This document shows, piece after piece, positions 10,831 to 23,950 of a stretch of DNA of 64,000 nt. Every line of letters starts with the position of its first letter. Within the stretch, counting starts at the first letter, position 1. This stretch comes from Hyperoplus lanceolatus (taxonomy: Eukaryota; Chordata; Actinopteri; Uranoscopiformes; Ammodytidae): the NCBI GenBank assembly GCA_026929865.2, contig CM049409.1, positions 13,941,952-14,005,951 of the forward strand, given 5' to 3'. The notes below the pieces were generated by a model. It was not told the DNA's origin. It searched no databases and saw only the letters and a list, made by a program, of their open reading frames with translations. A program made the position numbers and the translations under genes.

Positions 10831-11258
10831 TTTTTTTTGTGATACCTAACACATAGGGTTTTTTTGTGTGCTACCTATGTGTTAGGTAGCACAAAAAAAA
10901 CCTATGTAGTACGTAACACAAAAAAAAGCCCTATGTAGCAGGTAACACAAAAAATGTGTTAGGTTGCACAAAAAAAAACCCTATGTGTTAGGTAGCACAA
11001 AAAAAACCTAACACATAGGATTTTTTTGTGCTACCTAACACATAGGTAGCATAAAAAAACCCCTATGTAGTAGGTAACACAAAAAAACCCTATGTGTTAG
11101 GTTTTTTTGTGCTACCTAACACATAGGGTTTTTTTTGTACTACCTAACACATAGGTTTTTTTTTTGTGCTACCTATGTGTTAGGTAGCACACAAAAAAAA
11201 CCCTAGTAGGTAACCCATATCTATGTAGTAGGTATGTAGTAGCTACTACAATTTTGTG
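10831..11258. repeat. Cluster of orientation-flipping palindromic modules
   Basis: About 430 bp are built almost entirely from one 26-28 bp module, CCTATGTGTTAGGTAGCAC followed by seven to nine A, in both orientations. Plus-sense copies lie near 10901, 10930, 10979, 11061, 11088 and 11200. Minus-sense copies lie near 10831, 11007, 11024, 11101, 11130 and 11155. Head-to-head palindromes are centred near 10876 and 11175. Two variants alternate: type A (TGTGTTAGGTAGCAC) and type B (TGTAGTAGGTAACAC). The module core CCTATGTGTTAGG starts with CCTA and ends with TAGG, so its edges are complementary, which would ease flipping by template switching. No transposase, tail or target duplication was found. 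It is not a CRISPR: there are no unique spacers and orientation varies. Confidence 0.85.
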
Positions 11259-13553
11259 TACCTTATTTTAAAGTGTTACCCAAAGATGTGTCACAATTGT
11301 CTATTATTCTTTATTCAGCCAAAAACTGATTTGAAAATGTCAGACTTAAAACCAATGAAGCAGGATCCCCCCCACCCACTGTTCATCAACCCAGGTGACC
11401 GCATTATTACTGTAAGCTATTGTGTGATCCTAAAATACAGACATTCCTTACTGGAAATTCAAATTAACAGTGTAAGGACATCAACACTGTATTAAATCAA
11501 GTGCATTTTCCTGTTTAAAACACAAATATTTTACCAATTTTTCTGATTCCTTTGAGAGTTTTTTCTTAGATTGTTGAAACAAACAAAAAAAAATGTTTCT
11601 ACACTGTAGCTTAGAGAATACTTGAGTTTTGAGGAGACATATTTGAGAAGTTTTTCTGTCTGTGTGTTAATGCTCCTCAGTTCTTTGTGGAAGCCTATGC
11701 ATGTATTCTCTCTCTATGCTTAGCTTAGCGGTTGTCCATGTGCGTACCTTACCCGCACACATGTGTGTGGGAAACCTTTGCACTCATTTGTTTTGTTTAG
11801 GTTTGTTTAAGCGCCTCGGCTCGTGAGTTTTAATCACTGTGTAAATACGGGAGTCTGACTTCATCTGTGATTTATTTATTGACAACAGACTTTCAGTGGG
11901 AACCAGAGATCCTCAGCATATCCAGCCTGTAAACTGCAGTGTGTGTCATCATAGAGGCCTTGTTTGTGACCGACCGTGAATGCATTGAGGTGACATACCA
12001 TTTTAAGTGCAGAATAGAGTTCATGCTAACTTGTGAATCCGAAATATAGCTTGCAGCTCTCAGTTGAATTGATGAAAAGCAAACAGATACAAATGTATGT
12101 TGCGGTAAATACATGTACTATTAACATCTACCAGTGTGCTAACTGAGTATAAGAATACTACAATTTGCTGACAAAATAGTTGTGGACTGACAATCAACTA
12201 GTTTAGTGTCAAATCATTTTTAACATTTTCTTTTTCACCTTTTTTTGAACATTACATTTTCACTATATGTACCTATATTATATCATTCATATTAAATCTA
12301 ATATTGAAAATCTAGGGACTACATTTAAATACATACAGTAAAACATACAGCATGAATTGGTGGTCATTTTAACCCCTGTCCTGCAGAACTATGCATCAGC
12401 TCTGCCCTGCTCCTTAACCCTACTCATGTTTGTTTAGTTGCCATGATGGATGGAGTCTGTCTTCCTCTGCTTATGTTTTGGCCATCTATAGTTGTGAGCT
12501 TTAACAGCTTTTTTTTGTCTAAAGGTGTGTCTGGCCTATGCAATAGAGTGCAGATATAAGACACTGTCCAGAGTCTCTCCTCCGAGCAGTGGGAATACTG
12601 CTGGGGAAAATACACCACTGTACATGGTTTTAAACTGAATGAGCAGGCTGCTGTGGTGTATGTGCAGATGCAGTTCATAGGATTTGTGGCTCACCTTGTT
12701 TACTCCTAAATGTTGTATATGTGTTTAGAGAGGAAGCATCATTTTATTGGGTTACAATACACTAAGAATATAATTAACAATCAAGACTTGAATTGACTGA
12801 CCTTGGTTACATAACATTTGAAGTGCAGAATCGTTCACAACCTCTGTGGATTCCTCTTTTCTTTATCTCAAGGAACATTTTACTTTTCAAAGTAATGCCC
12901 TTTATCCTGATTTTTTTAAATAAAATCAACCAACATTAATTGACCACACATGCACTCGATCACATATTGCATTCATTTGAAAAAACAAAAACATACTTAA
13001 AAAAAAACACAACAGAAATTATTCAAATACTTTGCCAAACCATATTTTGTTCATTTCTTTTGATGATAAATAACACATTCCTAGTGTTATGGTGGTTCTC
13101 TTTTTGAACCAGTGCACCAAAATTCAAAAATTTGGGTTTGGAATTCATCTATTCTCCACGTGAGTTGCAGACAATGCACAAAAGGTTTTCAATGAGAATG
13201 ATGAAACAAATCCGGATATAAACCGCTGTGGTGACAAAATAGCGCCGCAGGAGAGATTAGGCAAGGACAAATACTTTTTACTCTGTCATATATGAGACGA
13301 AAATAACAGATACGTCTCATAGGGGAGTAGCTGGTGGAGGTGTGGCTGCAAGCTGGGTCTCCAGACTAGCCAACAACACACTCCTAAATCTCAGGCTGCT
13401 GCCCACCAAGCAATTCTCTTGGTAGGCAGCGCAGGATGCTTATGATTTATGACAAATCCCTCTCCCAATTTGTCACTGATGGCAGCAATGTATAATTCAG
13501 TACATTTTATATTGTGCTGTGTTAGTTCCCTCCTTCCCACAACCAACTCCCCA
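11259..13553. other. Single-copy sequence, no gene seen
   Basis: AT-rich DNA without a recognised exon or element. A short perfect inverted repeat (TATGAGACG and CGTCTCATA) lies near 13291-13322. Poly-A and poly-T runs are common at 12240-13020. Confidence 0.4.
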
Positions 13554-13572
13554 ACACACACACACACACACA

Positions 13573-13651
<79 letters not shown>

Positions 13652-13680
13652 CATGTACTCACACACACACGCACACACGT

Positions 13681-13760
<80 letters not shown>
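13554..13760. repeat. (CA)n microsatellite, about 207 bp, interrupted
   Basis: Two long CA blocks (about 13554-13650 and 13661-13760) are separated by TCATGTACTC, with GCACACACGTGC near the join. It produces 99- and 126-residue Thr/His frames on the plus strand and a Cys/Val frame on the minus strand, none of them a gene. Confidence 0.95.
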
Positions 13761-13762
<2 letters not shown>

Positions 13763-13955
13763 CAGTGCAACATCTATCTTACGTATTAATTTGTTACAAC
13801 TACACAAATGTGTCTTAAGGCAAATGTAGAAGTTGTGAAGTTAATTTGTCTAGAAATGTTACATTTGTATGATCGTGTTTGTGTGAATGTGATGCAAGCT
13901 TGTACATCTGTCTTCCTCCTGTTTTGCATGTCCATTTACAGGGAGATGTCTATTC

Positions 13956-13958
<3 letters not shown>

Positions 13959-13993
<35 letters not shown>
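13959..13993. repeat. (TG)17 microsatellite
   Basis: Perfect TG array about 200 bp after the long CA tract and complementary to it in strand sense. Confidence 0.95.
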
Positions 13994-13995
<2 letters not shown>

Positions 13996-14235
13996 GTGTG
14001 ACAGAGCAACCTTGTTTCTTAGAAATTACAGATTCATATACTGCAATTTTGAAAAAGCTAATCAGAGGGAAACATTATGCTGCCTGAATTATTTGTATTA
14101 CATTTTGTAGTCGTCATAACTAGGGAACACTTTCACAATCTTATCTACTATGATGCAATATGTATCTACAAAACACATGCATATATTCCCTACTCACTAC
14201 AATACAGTACAACATCCACAACTAATTGTTCATGG

Positions 14236-14345
14236 TTTAGGGCCAGCACTTGGTTAAGGATAGTGGAAGACAGTGACTTGAAGCACAATACATGATTTGG
14301 TTAACATTTCATTAAAACCACAATCTTTCCTTAACCTTAACCAAA
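14236..14345. mobile_element. Inverted-repeat element fragment (ACCACAATCTTTCC family)
   Basis: The left part reads ACTTGGTTAAGGATAGTGG. The right part, AACCACAATCTTTCC followed by TTAACCTTAACCAAAGT, is roughly its reverse complement, so the segment looks like a foldback. The same AAGATTGTGGT/ACCACAATCTT pair occurs at 28432-28541. The following 130 bp (ACATACAGGACTCTGGATGC onward, to about 14480) may belong to the same old repeat. The family resembles a dispersed percomorph repeat that I cannot name. Confidence 0.45.
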
Positions 14346-14646
14346 GTCTTTTTTATTTGCTCAAACCCGACCACATACAGGACTCTGGATGCAAACACCC
14401 GTCTCCAGTGTCCCAGTCTTGAGCTCTGCTACAGGAACACCACACTTCCTTAGTAGGAAAACTTTACCACTGAACATAATCCTGGCAGGAATTATGTTTC
14501 AATAAAATATATTTTGCATAAGAATAGTCCTATATAAATATAATTTCTTCACAAAGGGGGTAGATAGAGAAAGTACCTTCTGTGTGTGTTATAGGGACAC
14601 TGTGGACTGTGAGCTTATGTGTGTATGATTCCACTGTCTATTTCTA

Positions 14647-14651
14647 TGTGT

Positions 14652-14741
<90 letters not shown>
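14647..14741. repeat. (TG)n microsatellite, about 95 bp
   Basis: TG array with one early TA interruption. It lies 240 bp before the ATCT array. Confidence 0.95.
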
Positions 14742-14744
<3 letters not shown>

Positions 14745-14980
14745 GGTTTTATTCTAGCCCTCCCACCCCCCAGCCTGCTGATAGCAGCAGGCAGGACTTA
14801 TCCCAGTGGCGAGGTAAAGATTGATGCTGCTCATCTGCTGGAATGGTGCTATAAAAGACAGCACTGGACTGTACGCTCACCCTCAGCCTCTAGTTGTTCT
14901 TCCCCACTGTCTCACTTCACATTTCTTCCTTTTTTCCCCCACTGTGATGTACACAAAATGTACACAGTCTCATTTGTATT

Positions 14981-15161
<181 letters not shown>

Positions 15162-15221
15162 CTCCCACCACCTCAGTGGCACTAAGAGCTGCAGTAAAAC
15201 CAGACCCTGTCATGTTCCAAG

Positions 15222-16461
15222 GTGAGGGCTGATCTCATACTGACTTGCCCCCTTCGTTACCACCACACACCCCCACAACCTGGAACATTCTCCTGTAGTG
15301 TTAAGTGCTCCTCTGACCTCAGCCTGTAATACCGCCCACCATCACCCCGCGCCTCCCCTCCCCCGCGCCCCCAGTATATACTACAAATAATGTACTTATT
15401 ACAGTACTGTTGATGCAATCCAAGCAATGTGTTGTTATATTTAATTAGTAAGGAACAATCAAGTGTGCATTCTATTTTCAGTCGATACCGGAGTTGTGGA
15501 TTAGTGGCATGAGGCTTGGACTAAAGTCAGACTGAAATAAAAGAAAATAAGATTTAAGCTTGGGGTTTGATTGACTACAGGACTTTGGTTAATCAACCTT
15601 GATTCCTGGGGGGAAAACTAGCATTGTCTGGCAACACTGAATGACATATAAACTGAAATAACATAGTTTAATCCAACAATGTGAACACTATTACCACAGC
15701 TTTGAATAAATGCTCAAATTTCAAGTAATTGTCTGTAATAGTCAGCAATACGTGACATAAGACTTGATTTGAACCTGGCTCTCTGGTTGCCATTTTGAAT
15801 GTGCATCATGTTTGAGAAGGTAGACATATATGAAAGTTTTGTCAAGATACTTTGACTTCTTAGCAGATGAGTGTTGCTGATGTTCTCCTTCAGAATTGTG
15901 TTGTACTTTGTTAATCTGAATTACTCATACATTGATCTAAATCAAAATCCCCGTGTAGGCTATTGATTCACTATACTGAAGTACTGGCCATTTACAGTAA
16001 AACAGAGTTTGGTAAAATTAGATTGTAAATTCTTGCCTAATAATTTGGTCAATAGGTCCACCATCCCTTCTGGTTGTATGCGTATCCCCTGTGGATAAAG
16101 AGAATAAAGATGTTGTAGAGTATGTGATGGATAGGTTGGATAGGGGAAACAATATCCACTCGTCTATGTTGCTATTGCATGCCCAGTTCCCTTATTTCCC
16201 ATGGTGCCCTTGGAAGGTCATTCACCAATGGGGCTCCAAGCGCGTCCTTGCTCGCAGACTAATTTTGCATCCTTTAATATTGCATGAAGCTCATTTAGTG
16301 GATGTTGGGTTGGGGTACAGACAGTACACACACAGATACAAGCATGCAAACACACTTTTTACATCGTAATTTGTCCTTCTCTCCAGCTCTCAGGGGTGTG
16401 TTTCAAGATGTTGTAGAGTGCTTTGGATTTATGTGGCTACACATTGCGAATGGTGTCTGAA

Positions 16462-16462
<1 letters not shown>
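15222..16462. other. Single-copy sequence; C-rich 15330-15372
   Basis: CCACCATCACCCCGCGCC followed by TCCCCTCCCCCGCGCCCCC at 15339-15372 is a small GC-rich island with minus-strand G-quadruplex potential. The rest is AT-rich with no exon or element recognised. Confidence 0.4.
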
Positions 16463-16510
<48 letters not shown>

Positions 16511-16543
16511 GTGTGTGTGTGTGTGTGTGTGTGTGTGTCTACG

Positions 16544-16614
<71 letters not shown>
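16463..16614. repeat. (GT)n microsatellite with repeated ACG interruptions
   Basis: Three GT blocks are separated by TACGGTG (about 16507) and TCTACGGTG (about 16538), plus one TTTG change. The repeated interruption suggests that a GT block with its edge was duplicated. Confidence 0.95.
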
Positions 16615-16615
<1 letters not shown>

Positions 16616-17411
16616 ATTTCTGTACATGCATATTCCCTAGCTCTACAAAAAACAGCAATGCAAACACCCTTTCCGCTCTTCTCCGAGTCATCAATCACGC
16701 TGCCACTTTAATTTATGTGCCACTTCAGGTTGCATTGTCGTTTATTTTTAGGGAAAGAAAATCACCATTGCACAGCTCTGGGGAGAAGTGGCTGATGTTT
16801 GTAGCATGCATATTGCTTTTCAATCCTTTATGGGCAAAGGGAGATTTACTGTATTGGTTGAAAAGTAAAGCGATATTTTCTGTAGATTTGCTTAAGAAAC
16901 AATGCATATTGCTTTCATAAATATTTGTACACTTCAGAAATTAAGTAGTTCCTTCTACTGCAATGATCAAGTTGCAGAAAATGACTCATAGTTAATTCAA
17001 ATACTTAAATTCCATTTCCAAAGATGCAAGTTTCTAGTGTTTAAGCAAGACTTACAAGATCCAATACGAATTGTATAGATGGTTTGACAGATGAAGATAT
17101 GGAAATAAATGCCTGCAATAAGATAGAAGCTACATGAATACCAATGAGTTGGACCCACTTCTCTTTATGTGTTGCAGAATCGGGCACCAAAGGTCAAGGG
17201 TTAAAAGTTGATGGGTCATGCGAGTCATGACTGGATGAGGTCAATGTGAGGTTATTTCCGTTTGGGGATTCCAGACTATTCCTGTCCATCACATAAGGCA
17301 ACCTAAAAGACCTCTTCCACCCGGAGCCTCTGCCCGAGTCCCTGCTGTCAGAGTGATGTACAGCAGAAGGCAATAGATGCTGAGAGTGCAAGAGATTGAA
17401 GGGAGTCTGTT

Positions 17412-17414
<3 letters not shown>

Positions 17415-17460
<46 letters not shown>
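17415..17460. repeat. (AC)23 microsatellite
   Basis: Perfect array following a minus-strand open frame at 17194-17391 that is discussed as a doubtful exon. Confidence 0.95.
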
Positions 17461-17462
<2 letters not shown>

Positions 17463-20400
17463 ACTCTTGATCCCCTTTCAAGATTGTACACATTTCATGC
17501 AAGGTTTGCAAGGTTACCTTCAAAATGTATGTCCAAAGTTGTCTAAAAAAATTAAACATACATTTACAGCCACATACGCCATTTAATCACTTGGAAAAGT
17601 CCTGATGTCACTCATAATAATGTTTGTTTTCAAGATAAAACTAAATTGGGTCGTGAATGTGGTGAAAATGATTGATGATGCTCACTGTGACCTCAAATTA
17701 CTGTTGACGTATTATTATTTTCTCTAATTTTTTTCCTATCTTATCTTATATTAACTTATCTCATCCTGAGATATCTGTTCATTTGTTGTTGTTGGGCGTG
17801 AGGCTTGTTACAGAGCAAAAAAAACATTTTCTAAAGACTTCCCTAAAGAAATGTTTAAATGGATGTTTCAGACTTCATCACACAGACACTAAGCCATCTC
17901 AGCCTGGAAGGCACTCTTTATGAAAGCACTTGTGTTATGTTGTGACAGTTTAACCTGTGTGAACAGTGTGATGCGATAAGCCAACCTGCTTTATTGACAA
18001 TGTGAATCACAGTCAGCCTTGATTCAGTGTTGCTACCAGCTGAACGCTATGCTTCCGGGTAATCTCAAGAGTGTAACTTGATACAGGGGGAGCAGATCTC
18101 TCCACCCTGCTCCGGGGATCTTTATCTTTGCAATACGATTGAATTATTTCTTCTTTCTTAGCTGGAGGAACTGAGTTACACTGACCATAATGCACAACAA
18201 CAGACTTATTGTGTCATAGACACGAGTCGTGAATGTAGGAGCAGAACACAAAGCTACTGTAGATGCTACTTTATCAACAAGTGAAGGCCTACACTCAATA
18301 TGACTATTAAAAGAAAAACAGAGTGACACAGAAAAAACAATCCGAGAAGTAGAAACATATTCCCCCATGTTCTTTCAACAAAGACAATTGCACAAAGGCT
18401 TCCAAAGTTAAGAGGATTGTGCATGCAGCCTTATTGATTTTTTGTAGCAGTGTCCGGGAGATGGCGCCGAGAAAATGAGGTCTGGCTCGAAGTTTTATGT
18501 CCTGCCACAGTTAGGAGGAAACGTGAGCCGAGGATTCAGCTGGCCTTTTATTGTAAATGTGCTCCCTCTAGATGGACTTAAAGTGTCTGTTTTCCTGGCT
18601 ATAGGAGGGGAATTAAATATGAAGGGTATCAGTAAATGGGCAGGAAGACTCCAAACGAGTGCTTAGGGACAGTTTCCCATTATTGTCATCTATTATCTTG
18701 GACAGATAGTGATGTCCGCCACTGAGTTTTCTATTGCGATCCACCGCATGTTGGTGGCAGGCAGACAGGTTATGGGATATGTAAAAAACAAAGTAGCCCA
18801 GTTAACTGTGAAGGGGATCATTTCGTCTGACTTTGCACTGCAATCAAATAATAAACATTCATAATCAATGCAGGATACAAGATAATACACCAGAACAGCA
18901 CAATAGGGCTTCCAGTTAATGTTTAAATAACAAGCTGATTTTAACCTTCTGATATTATTTCAGTTATTATTTCAAGGAAGATGAAAACAGAATTCATATT
19001 TTTTTATATAAATCCCTGTCTAGTGTCATGAAATGATGTTACTGAAAGATTAATAGAAGCTATGGCAATACATTCTTGTCAGGCCCCCAGCATTTTAGCA
19101 CCACGTGATATGTTACTGTAGTATTCTTACAGGATGTTTAACCTGTGTCAGATACAAGCTTGGTTTTGGGCTCACCTCTGCGTAGCCGCTGTAAAATGTT
19201 GGTCTGTACACAGACAGTCACTCTGAATAATAGGCCTGCAAGCCATAAATGTCAGCCCTTTAAATCACACACAGGCCAGCGCAGTGTCCCAGAGAGAGAA
19301 TGCTTCATCACCGCTTAAACTACAGCCGCCCATTTATTATGTGTATGTTTATAAATCACTAAGGAGACCTCACATTCCTGAAGCTTGTAAAAAAGGAGAT
19401 AGAAAGAGAGAGAGAGAAGAAGAAGAAGACTGGAAAGAACAGGAAAGAGGGACTAAGGTGAAGATGAAGATGCAAGGGAAGAGTGTTCAGGATGAGGCGC
19501 TGCAATCAATGTCATGTCTAATTTTTTAATGTTTGAACTATGATGAATATTTTTGTCAAAACTTCCAAAATCTCATTTTGTTGACTGTGTTTATGAAGCC
19601 TTTCTAATTGTTGTTACTTTGATTAACACATGACTTCAATAAGTGAGACACACAAAAACCTTGAGAACTACATAAAAGATAAAGATGCTCATCATTTTAT
19701 TTCATAATGTTGCATGAACTTCAATGTGTTGGCTTCAAGGTGCACAATGGAATGAAGTTTGATTTTTATAAAGTCACATCTGAGCTGAAAACCTAATCCA
19801 TACCATATATGAGTGTAAATAAAGTAACATGTCATGGATAGGGTCCATATAGCCTGAGTGAAAGACATCACGCATGTTTTACTGTGTAACCTATAACCGT
19901 AGACATACACAATGTGCACTCCTTCAGCTGTGATATCATACAGGTGTCTGTGCAGTGTCAGGCTACACTGCCTTTTCTCCTCAGAGTAACACTCTTTTGT
20001 TATGGACAGTTAATATTAACACTCGGCTGACAGTGAATTCCCCAGTGTCTGCCAGAGACGTCTGTCTACAGGCAAAATATAACTCCTCTACCTGGGATCA
20101 GTCAAAATAAGCCTACCAGCCAATCAGGTCGTCCACCCTGGCCCTTTTACAGTCCCAGCTCAGAGATTTACAAGTTACACTGAGATGTACAGTTATCCAA
20201 TATATGTATATACATGCTTTTTATGAAGCAGAGTGCCGTTACTCTCTCCATTCCCCCTCATAAAAGATAGCACATTCCTAGATTTTACTCAACCAGTGGT
20301 CCCTTTATGTTTGGCTCGAGGGTTTGGATGAAGACCGACTCTTTGTTTATTTGTTCCCCCTCAAGTAAAATAATTGAATTGGAGCTATGCTTATTTCATC

Positions 20401-20640
20401 CATGTACACTGCACCTTTAGTTTAAAGTTACGGTTTATGTTTATCATACACACATTTAGTATTTTTTATTTTGTTTTTGCATTTTCATTGGCAACAGCAG
20501 CAATTTCATTGAAAAAACAGGAAGTTAAAAATGACACTTGAGTTATCCCACTGAGACTATGTCAAAATCTACCATTGTATTTATAAAGCAATGTCTTAAA
20601 AACAAGCTTTTACACCCACATTGCAGTTTTCTATTCACAC
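17461..20640. other. Single-copy sequence, no gene seen
   Basis: No element or exon recognised. GGGAGATGGCGCCGAGAAAA near 18457 contains a YY1-like AGATGGCG. A purine run (AGAGAGAGAGAAGAAGAAG) lies near 19405. At 20405-20424 TGCACCTTTAGTTTAAA resembles an isolated TTAA-type MITE end with no partner found. AATAAA on the minus strand at 20465-20470 could serve the candidate exon upstream of it. Confidence 0.4.
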
Positions 20641-20930
20641 TCACTGTGTAGTGTACCCCTCCTTGAACATACACTCACTGGCCCACTTTCTCTTTTCCCA
20701 GGCTGCTCTGTTTTCCCTCAGGTGCTGTGGGGAGTTTGACAGCAGAGACTGAGGAAACCACATCTCGTCAGCTGCTTGCATGGGACACACTTCTAGCTGA
20801 GCCCCTTCAGATTCCAGCCTCTGCTTTAGCAAGTCTATTTGTGGCTGGAAGTTGTAGCTTTGACCCTTGAACTCCTCACCACTGGGTGCTTGTGAGGTTA
20901 CCAATCTAGGACATCCGCTTTGAGGAGACT
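20641..20930 (-). CDS. Candidate terminal coding exon, unidentified protein
   Basis: A minus-strand frame of 110 residues ends at a stop at 20641-20643. Its last ~95 residues have protein-like, non-repetitive composition: an amphipathic stretch QPQIDLLKQRLESEGAQLEV, then MWFPQSLLSN, then LRENRAAWEKRKWASE, ending KEGYTTQ. A plausible splice acceptor, TTTCTGCAG followed by AGTCTCC, opens the frame at 20930. A minus-strand AATAAA lies about 170 bp past the stop (20465-20470), consistent with a short 3' UTR. I do not recognise the family. It may be a real last exon, a decayed gene fragment or a chance frame. The first 14 residues of the frame lie upstream of the proposed acceptor and would be intronic. 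Confidence 0.33.
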
Positions 20931-23900
20931 CTGCAGAAACTTTCATTATATCATTATGTTTGAATACCACCACAAATCCCCAGGTCTAGTTCAATATGAA
21001 TTCATATTGGGTTTTGTCAGGATAGTGTCGCGTAAGCCTTTCTTTCCCTCATACATGTTGATGATGTATTCTATTACTGTACTTGAGGGGTGAGAAAGGG
21101 CATTTAACAGTCACTGAATCAGCATGTCACTAAATTTCACATGAACTAGAAATCTGAGTGTGGAGGTTTGAGGTTGAGAGTGAGGGAAGAAATGGGACGT
21201 ATCATAAATATACTTTCTAAAAGTGAAAGACTGTAAAAGCTGTTCCAAAATACAGTTACATACCATTTCAATGTTTGAGCTAATAAATGTTATATGTCAT
21301 GCTATGTTTGTTTTATAAACAGAAAATTAATTGATGTTTGGATACACACAATTTTAAATCTTCACCAAAAATTCTGTGAATGTCTGCTTGTACTTTTTGA
21401 CCGTTGCCTTTAGTGCTATACTCACCAGTCAGCCAGTCCACATGTCAATACAGACCCTTGCCTGCTCTTAATTGAGACATATCTGTACCGGGCAGCCAAA
21501 TCTACAAGTCACTCATTGAATATGAAAAATGGAGTATAGGAGGGTGGGAGAAAGATCAATGATATGGATCTGCATCTGCAGACTGAGTCTCCATCATGTG
21601 TGTGTGCGTGAATGTGAGTTTGCGTGTGTGTGTTGGGGGTGCTGCAGCATTATTGGACATCTGAATGAGTAATGATGTCGTCCTAGACTGGGCAATTACC
21701 ACCAGCGCCCGTTTATTAAAGAGGGGATGGAAAGATGGAGGAAGGAGGATGGTGGCTATGAAGCGTAGGAATCACAGTATGAATAGGTGGAGGAAATGAG
21801 ACTGGAAACAAATGCAGGAAATTCTACATTTATTCCATATCAATTATTAAATGTTATATCCTCATTAAAAAGGATTTTTTTGTTACTTCAACTCAAATAA
21901 ATAGGTTGTGTTTTTCTGAAGAAATCACAAGATGTGATTGATTTATGTGCTGTTGTCTTCTGGGAACAGCTAATAGTTAGCTATTCCCCCAATACATCAA
22001 TTTCAAGTTAAGATCATTTTAGCTTGTTAGCGTACAGCTATCCATGTCTTGTTGTAAACATATCCGATTAGCACAAAAGCTAAAAGATCAAGTAGAACCA
22101 TAAATTGGCACAAGTGGTTGCATGCAGTCCCATGTTAACATCAACAATGAATGTTTTGTTAAATTGGCCCCATGGCTAGTTAGCCAGACAGACAGAAGTT
22201 TGAATGTTTACTGAGCTGATTTAGGGAGGGAATAAGACCAGAGGAAAAGGGACACAACATGCTAGCAGCTAGCCAAACCAACATCCATTTTTCTAACTTA
22301 TTGACATACAAAATGCAACCTCAATTCTCCACTGAAGTTTTTCAGTGGAGAGTTTAAATTGAGAGTTAAAAAGAAAAAATGTGCACAGCCTTGGCGACTC
22401 ATTGAAACACAACTTAGAGTGACAATCGACCTCTTGCAGTCATGAGGTGTTCTCTCTGAGTTAAGGTGGAAGTAGTAATGGGGCCAACTGCCAAAAAACC
22501 TCTTAGCAAGAAGGACAGGATGCATCATGGTCATACAAATCATTTGACTCCAACAAGAGAACGTAGGCTGTGTCCAAAAGTCTTTTTTGAGAAACAGATA
22601 TATTTGGACGGCACAGCAAAATGACTTATTGATGCTTTTGATGCCATTTGCAAAGCATTACTCATTTTGACTGCCCTTAATGTCTTATTTGGTTCAGGGA
22701 TTCCCAACCTTTTGGTCAAATATCCCTCCCCCCAGCCTAATCACACTCCAGCTGTCCCTATGTTTCTACAGAAAAGAAATAGAGACGGAAATTCTCTACT
22801 TCCCACATTATCTTGTCTTGCCCTTTTCCTTTCCATTTTGCCTTCTCCCTCCTACTTCTCACCTCTTCCCTTTTCTCACCCTGTCTGTCTGCATGTCTGA
22901 AATGCTATGAAAACATTGTGGCTATGCTGGCTATGCTGAGAATCAGTCAGCAGCTGCTTGGTGATCAATGGGAAAGAAAACAAATCGTGGTGAAAAGGAA
23001 TGTGGGTTTTGAACTTTCCCCACTCTGTTCATAACTCAGACACGGTGCCAGGGAGGAAAACCAGCATCTGACAAATGATAATTGATATAGATGTGTATAT
23101 GCATGCATCATCTATCCATGCATATGTGAACATGCAATACATCCTTGCTTTTGTCTTCAGTGTCTGTCCAGCCTGGTTGCTTTGTTATTCTTCTGCAACC
23201 CTGTTCGACATATATATGTTTGACTATGAACAGTATATACACATAGCGTGTGTATGATATTTGTAACTCAAAGAGAAAGAAAAAAACTGTAGGAAGGGCC
23301 TTATTCGCCCTTGTCCATTTGAACCACATCCTGCCCCAAAATCAACCCCCATTCTCACATGAGTAATTGTGCAGTAGAACACCCCGTCTGCTATGTATAC
23401 AGACATTCATGGATTGGCAAGACGTGCTTGACTCATGACTCAACCCCAGACGCCCGCCAATGCCACTGTGTAGTTCTAGTGGTGCCACAGCACTCGGAGC
23501 GTCCTCACTCTGTCTCTGCCGTGTCACGAACCAACATAGAGGGGATATTGTTCATCAGTCTTGGGAAAGACCAGAGTTCAAGAACATTAATAGCTACAAT
23601 GTGTAATTTCCCTCCTGCTTCACATCCTACTCATTCTGATTTTAGGAAATTTGGGTTTTGGAAACGGGGATATTCCATCTGGGAAAGTACCACCGACAAA
23701 AATGTACTGTACTTCTGAAAAACAACTTCTAACTACTAAATTATTAAAAGGACAAAGTTTGTATTTATTTAACTTAACCACTTGGCAATCCATAACTTAA
23801 GTATGTCATGATCACTTGCCCTTGAAAAAAACTAAGGAAAATTCTGTTTATGATGAATTTAATGTGGATGCCTTAAAACCATTGTAAGATATTGTTCTCT

Positions 23901-23950
23901 TTCCCATCATAGCTTTTATGAGGGGTGGGGGAAATATTTTGGTTTAAAGC

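Noticed and set aside
10831-11258. CRISPR array
   Set aside because: Repeats vary in orientation and sequence, have no unique spacers and lie in a vertebrate-type genome.
13449-13829. Long Thr/His and Cys/Val open frames
   Set aside because: They are translations of the (CA)n array in alternate frames, as are those at 7592-7963, 16418-16920, 25316-25642, 42557-43051 and 59246-59862.
20405-20424. Isolated TTAA-type MITE end (TGCACCTTTAGTTTAAA)
   Set aside because: No matching inverted partner was found within about 1 kb, so it may be coincidence.
22697-22716. hAT transposon end (GGGATTCCCAACCTTTTGGT)
   Set aside because: It resembles common hAT termini but stands alone, with no partner end or 8-bp duplication visible.
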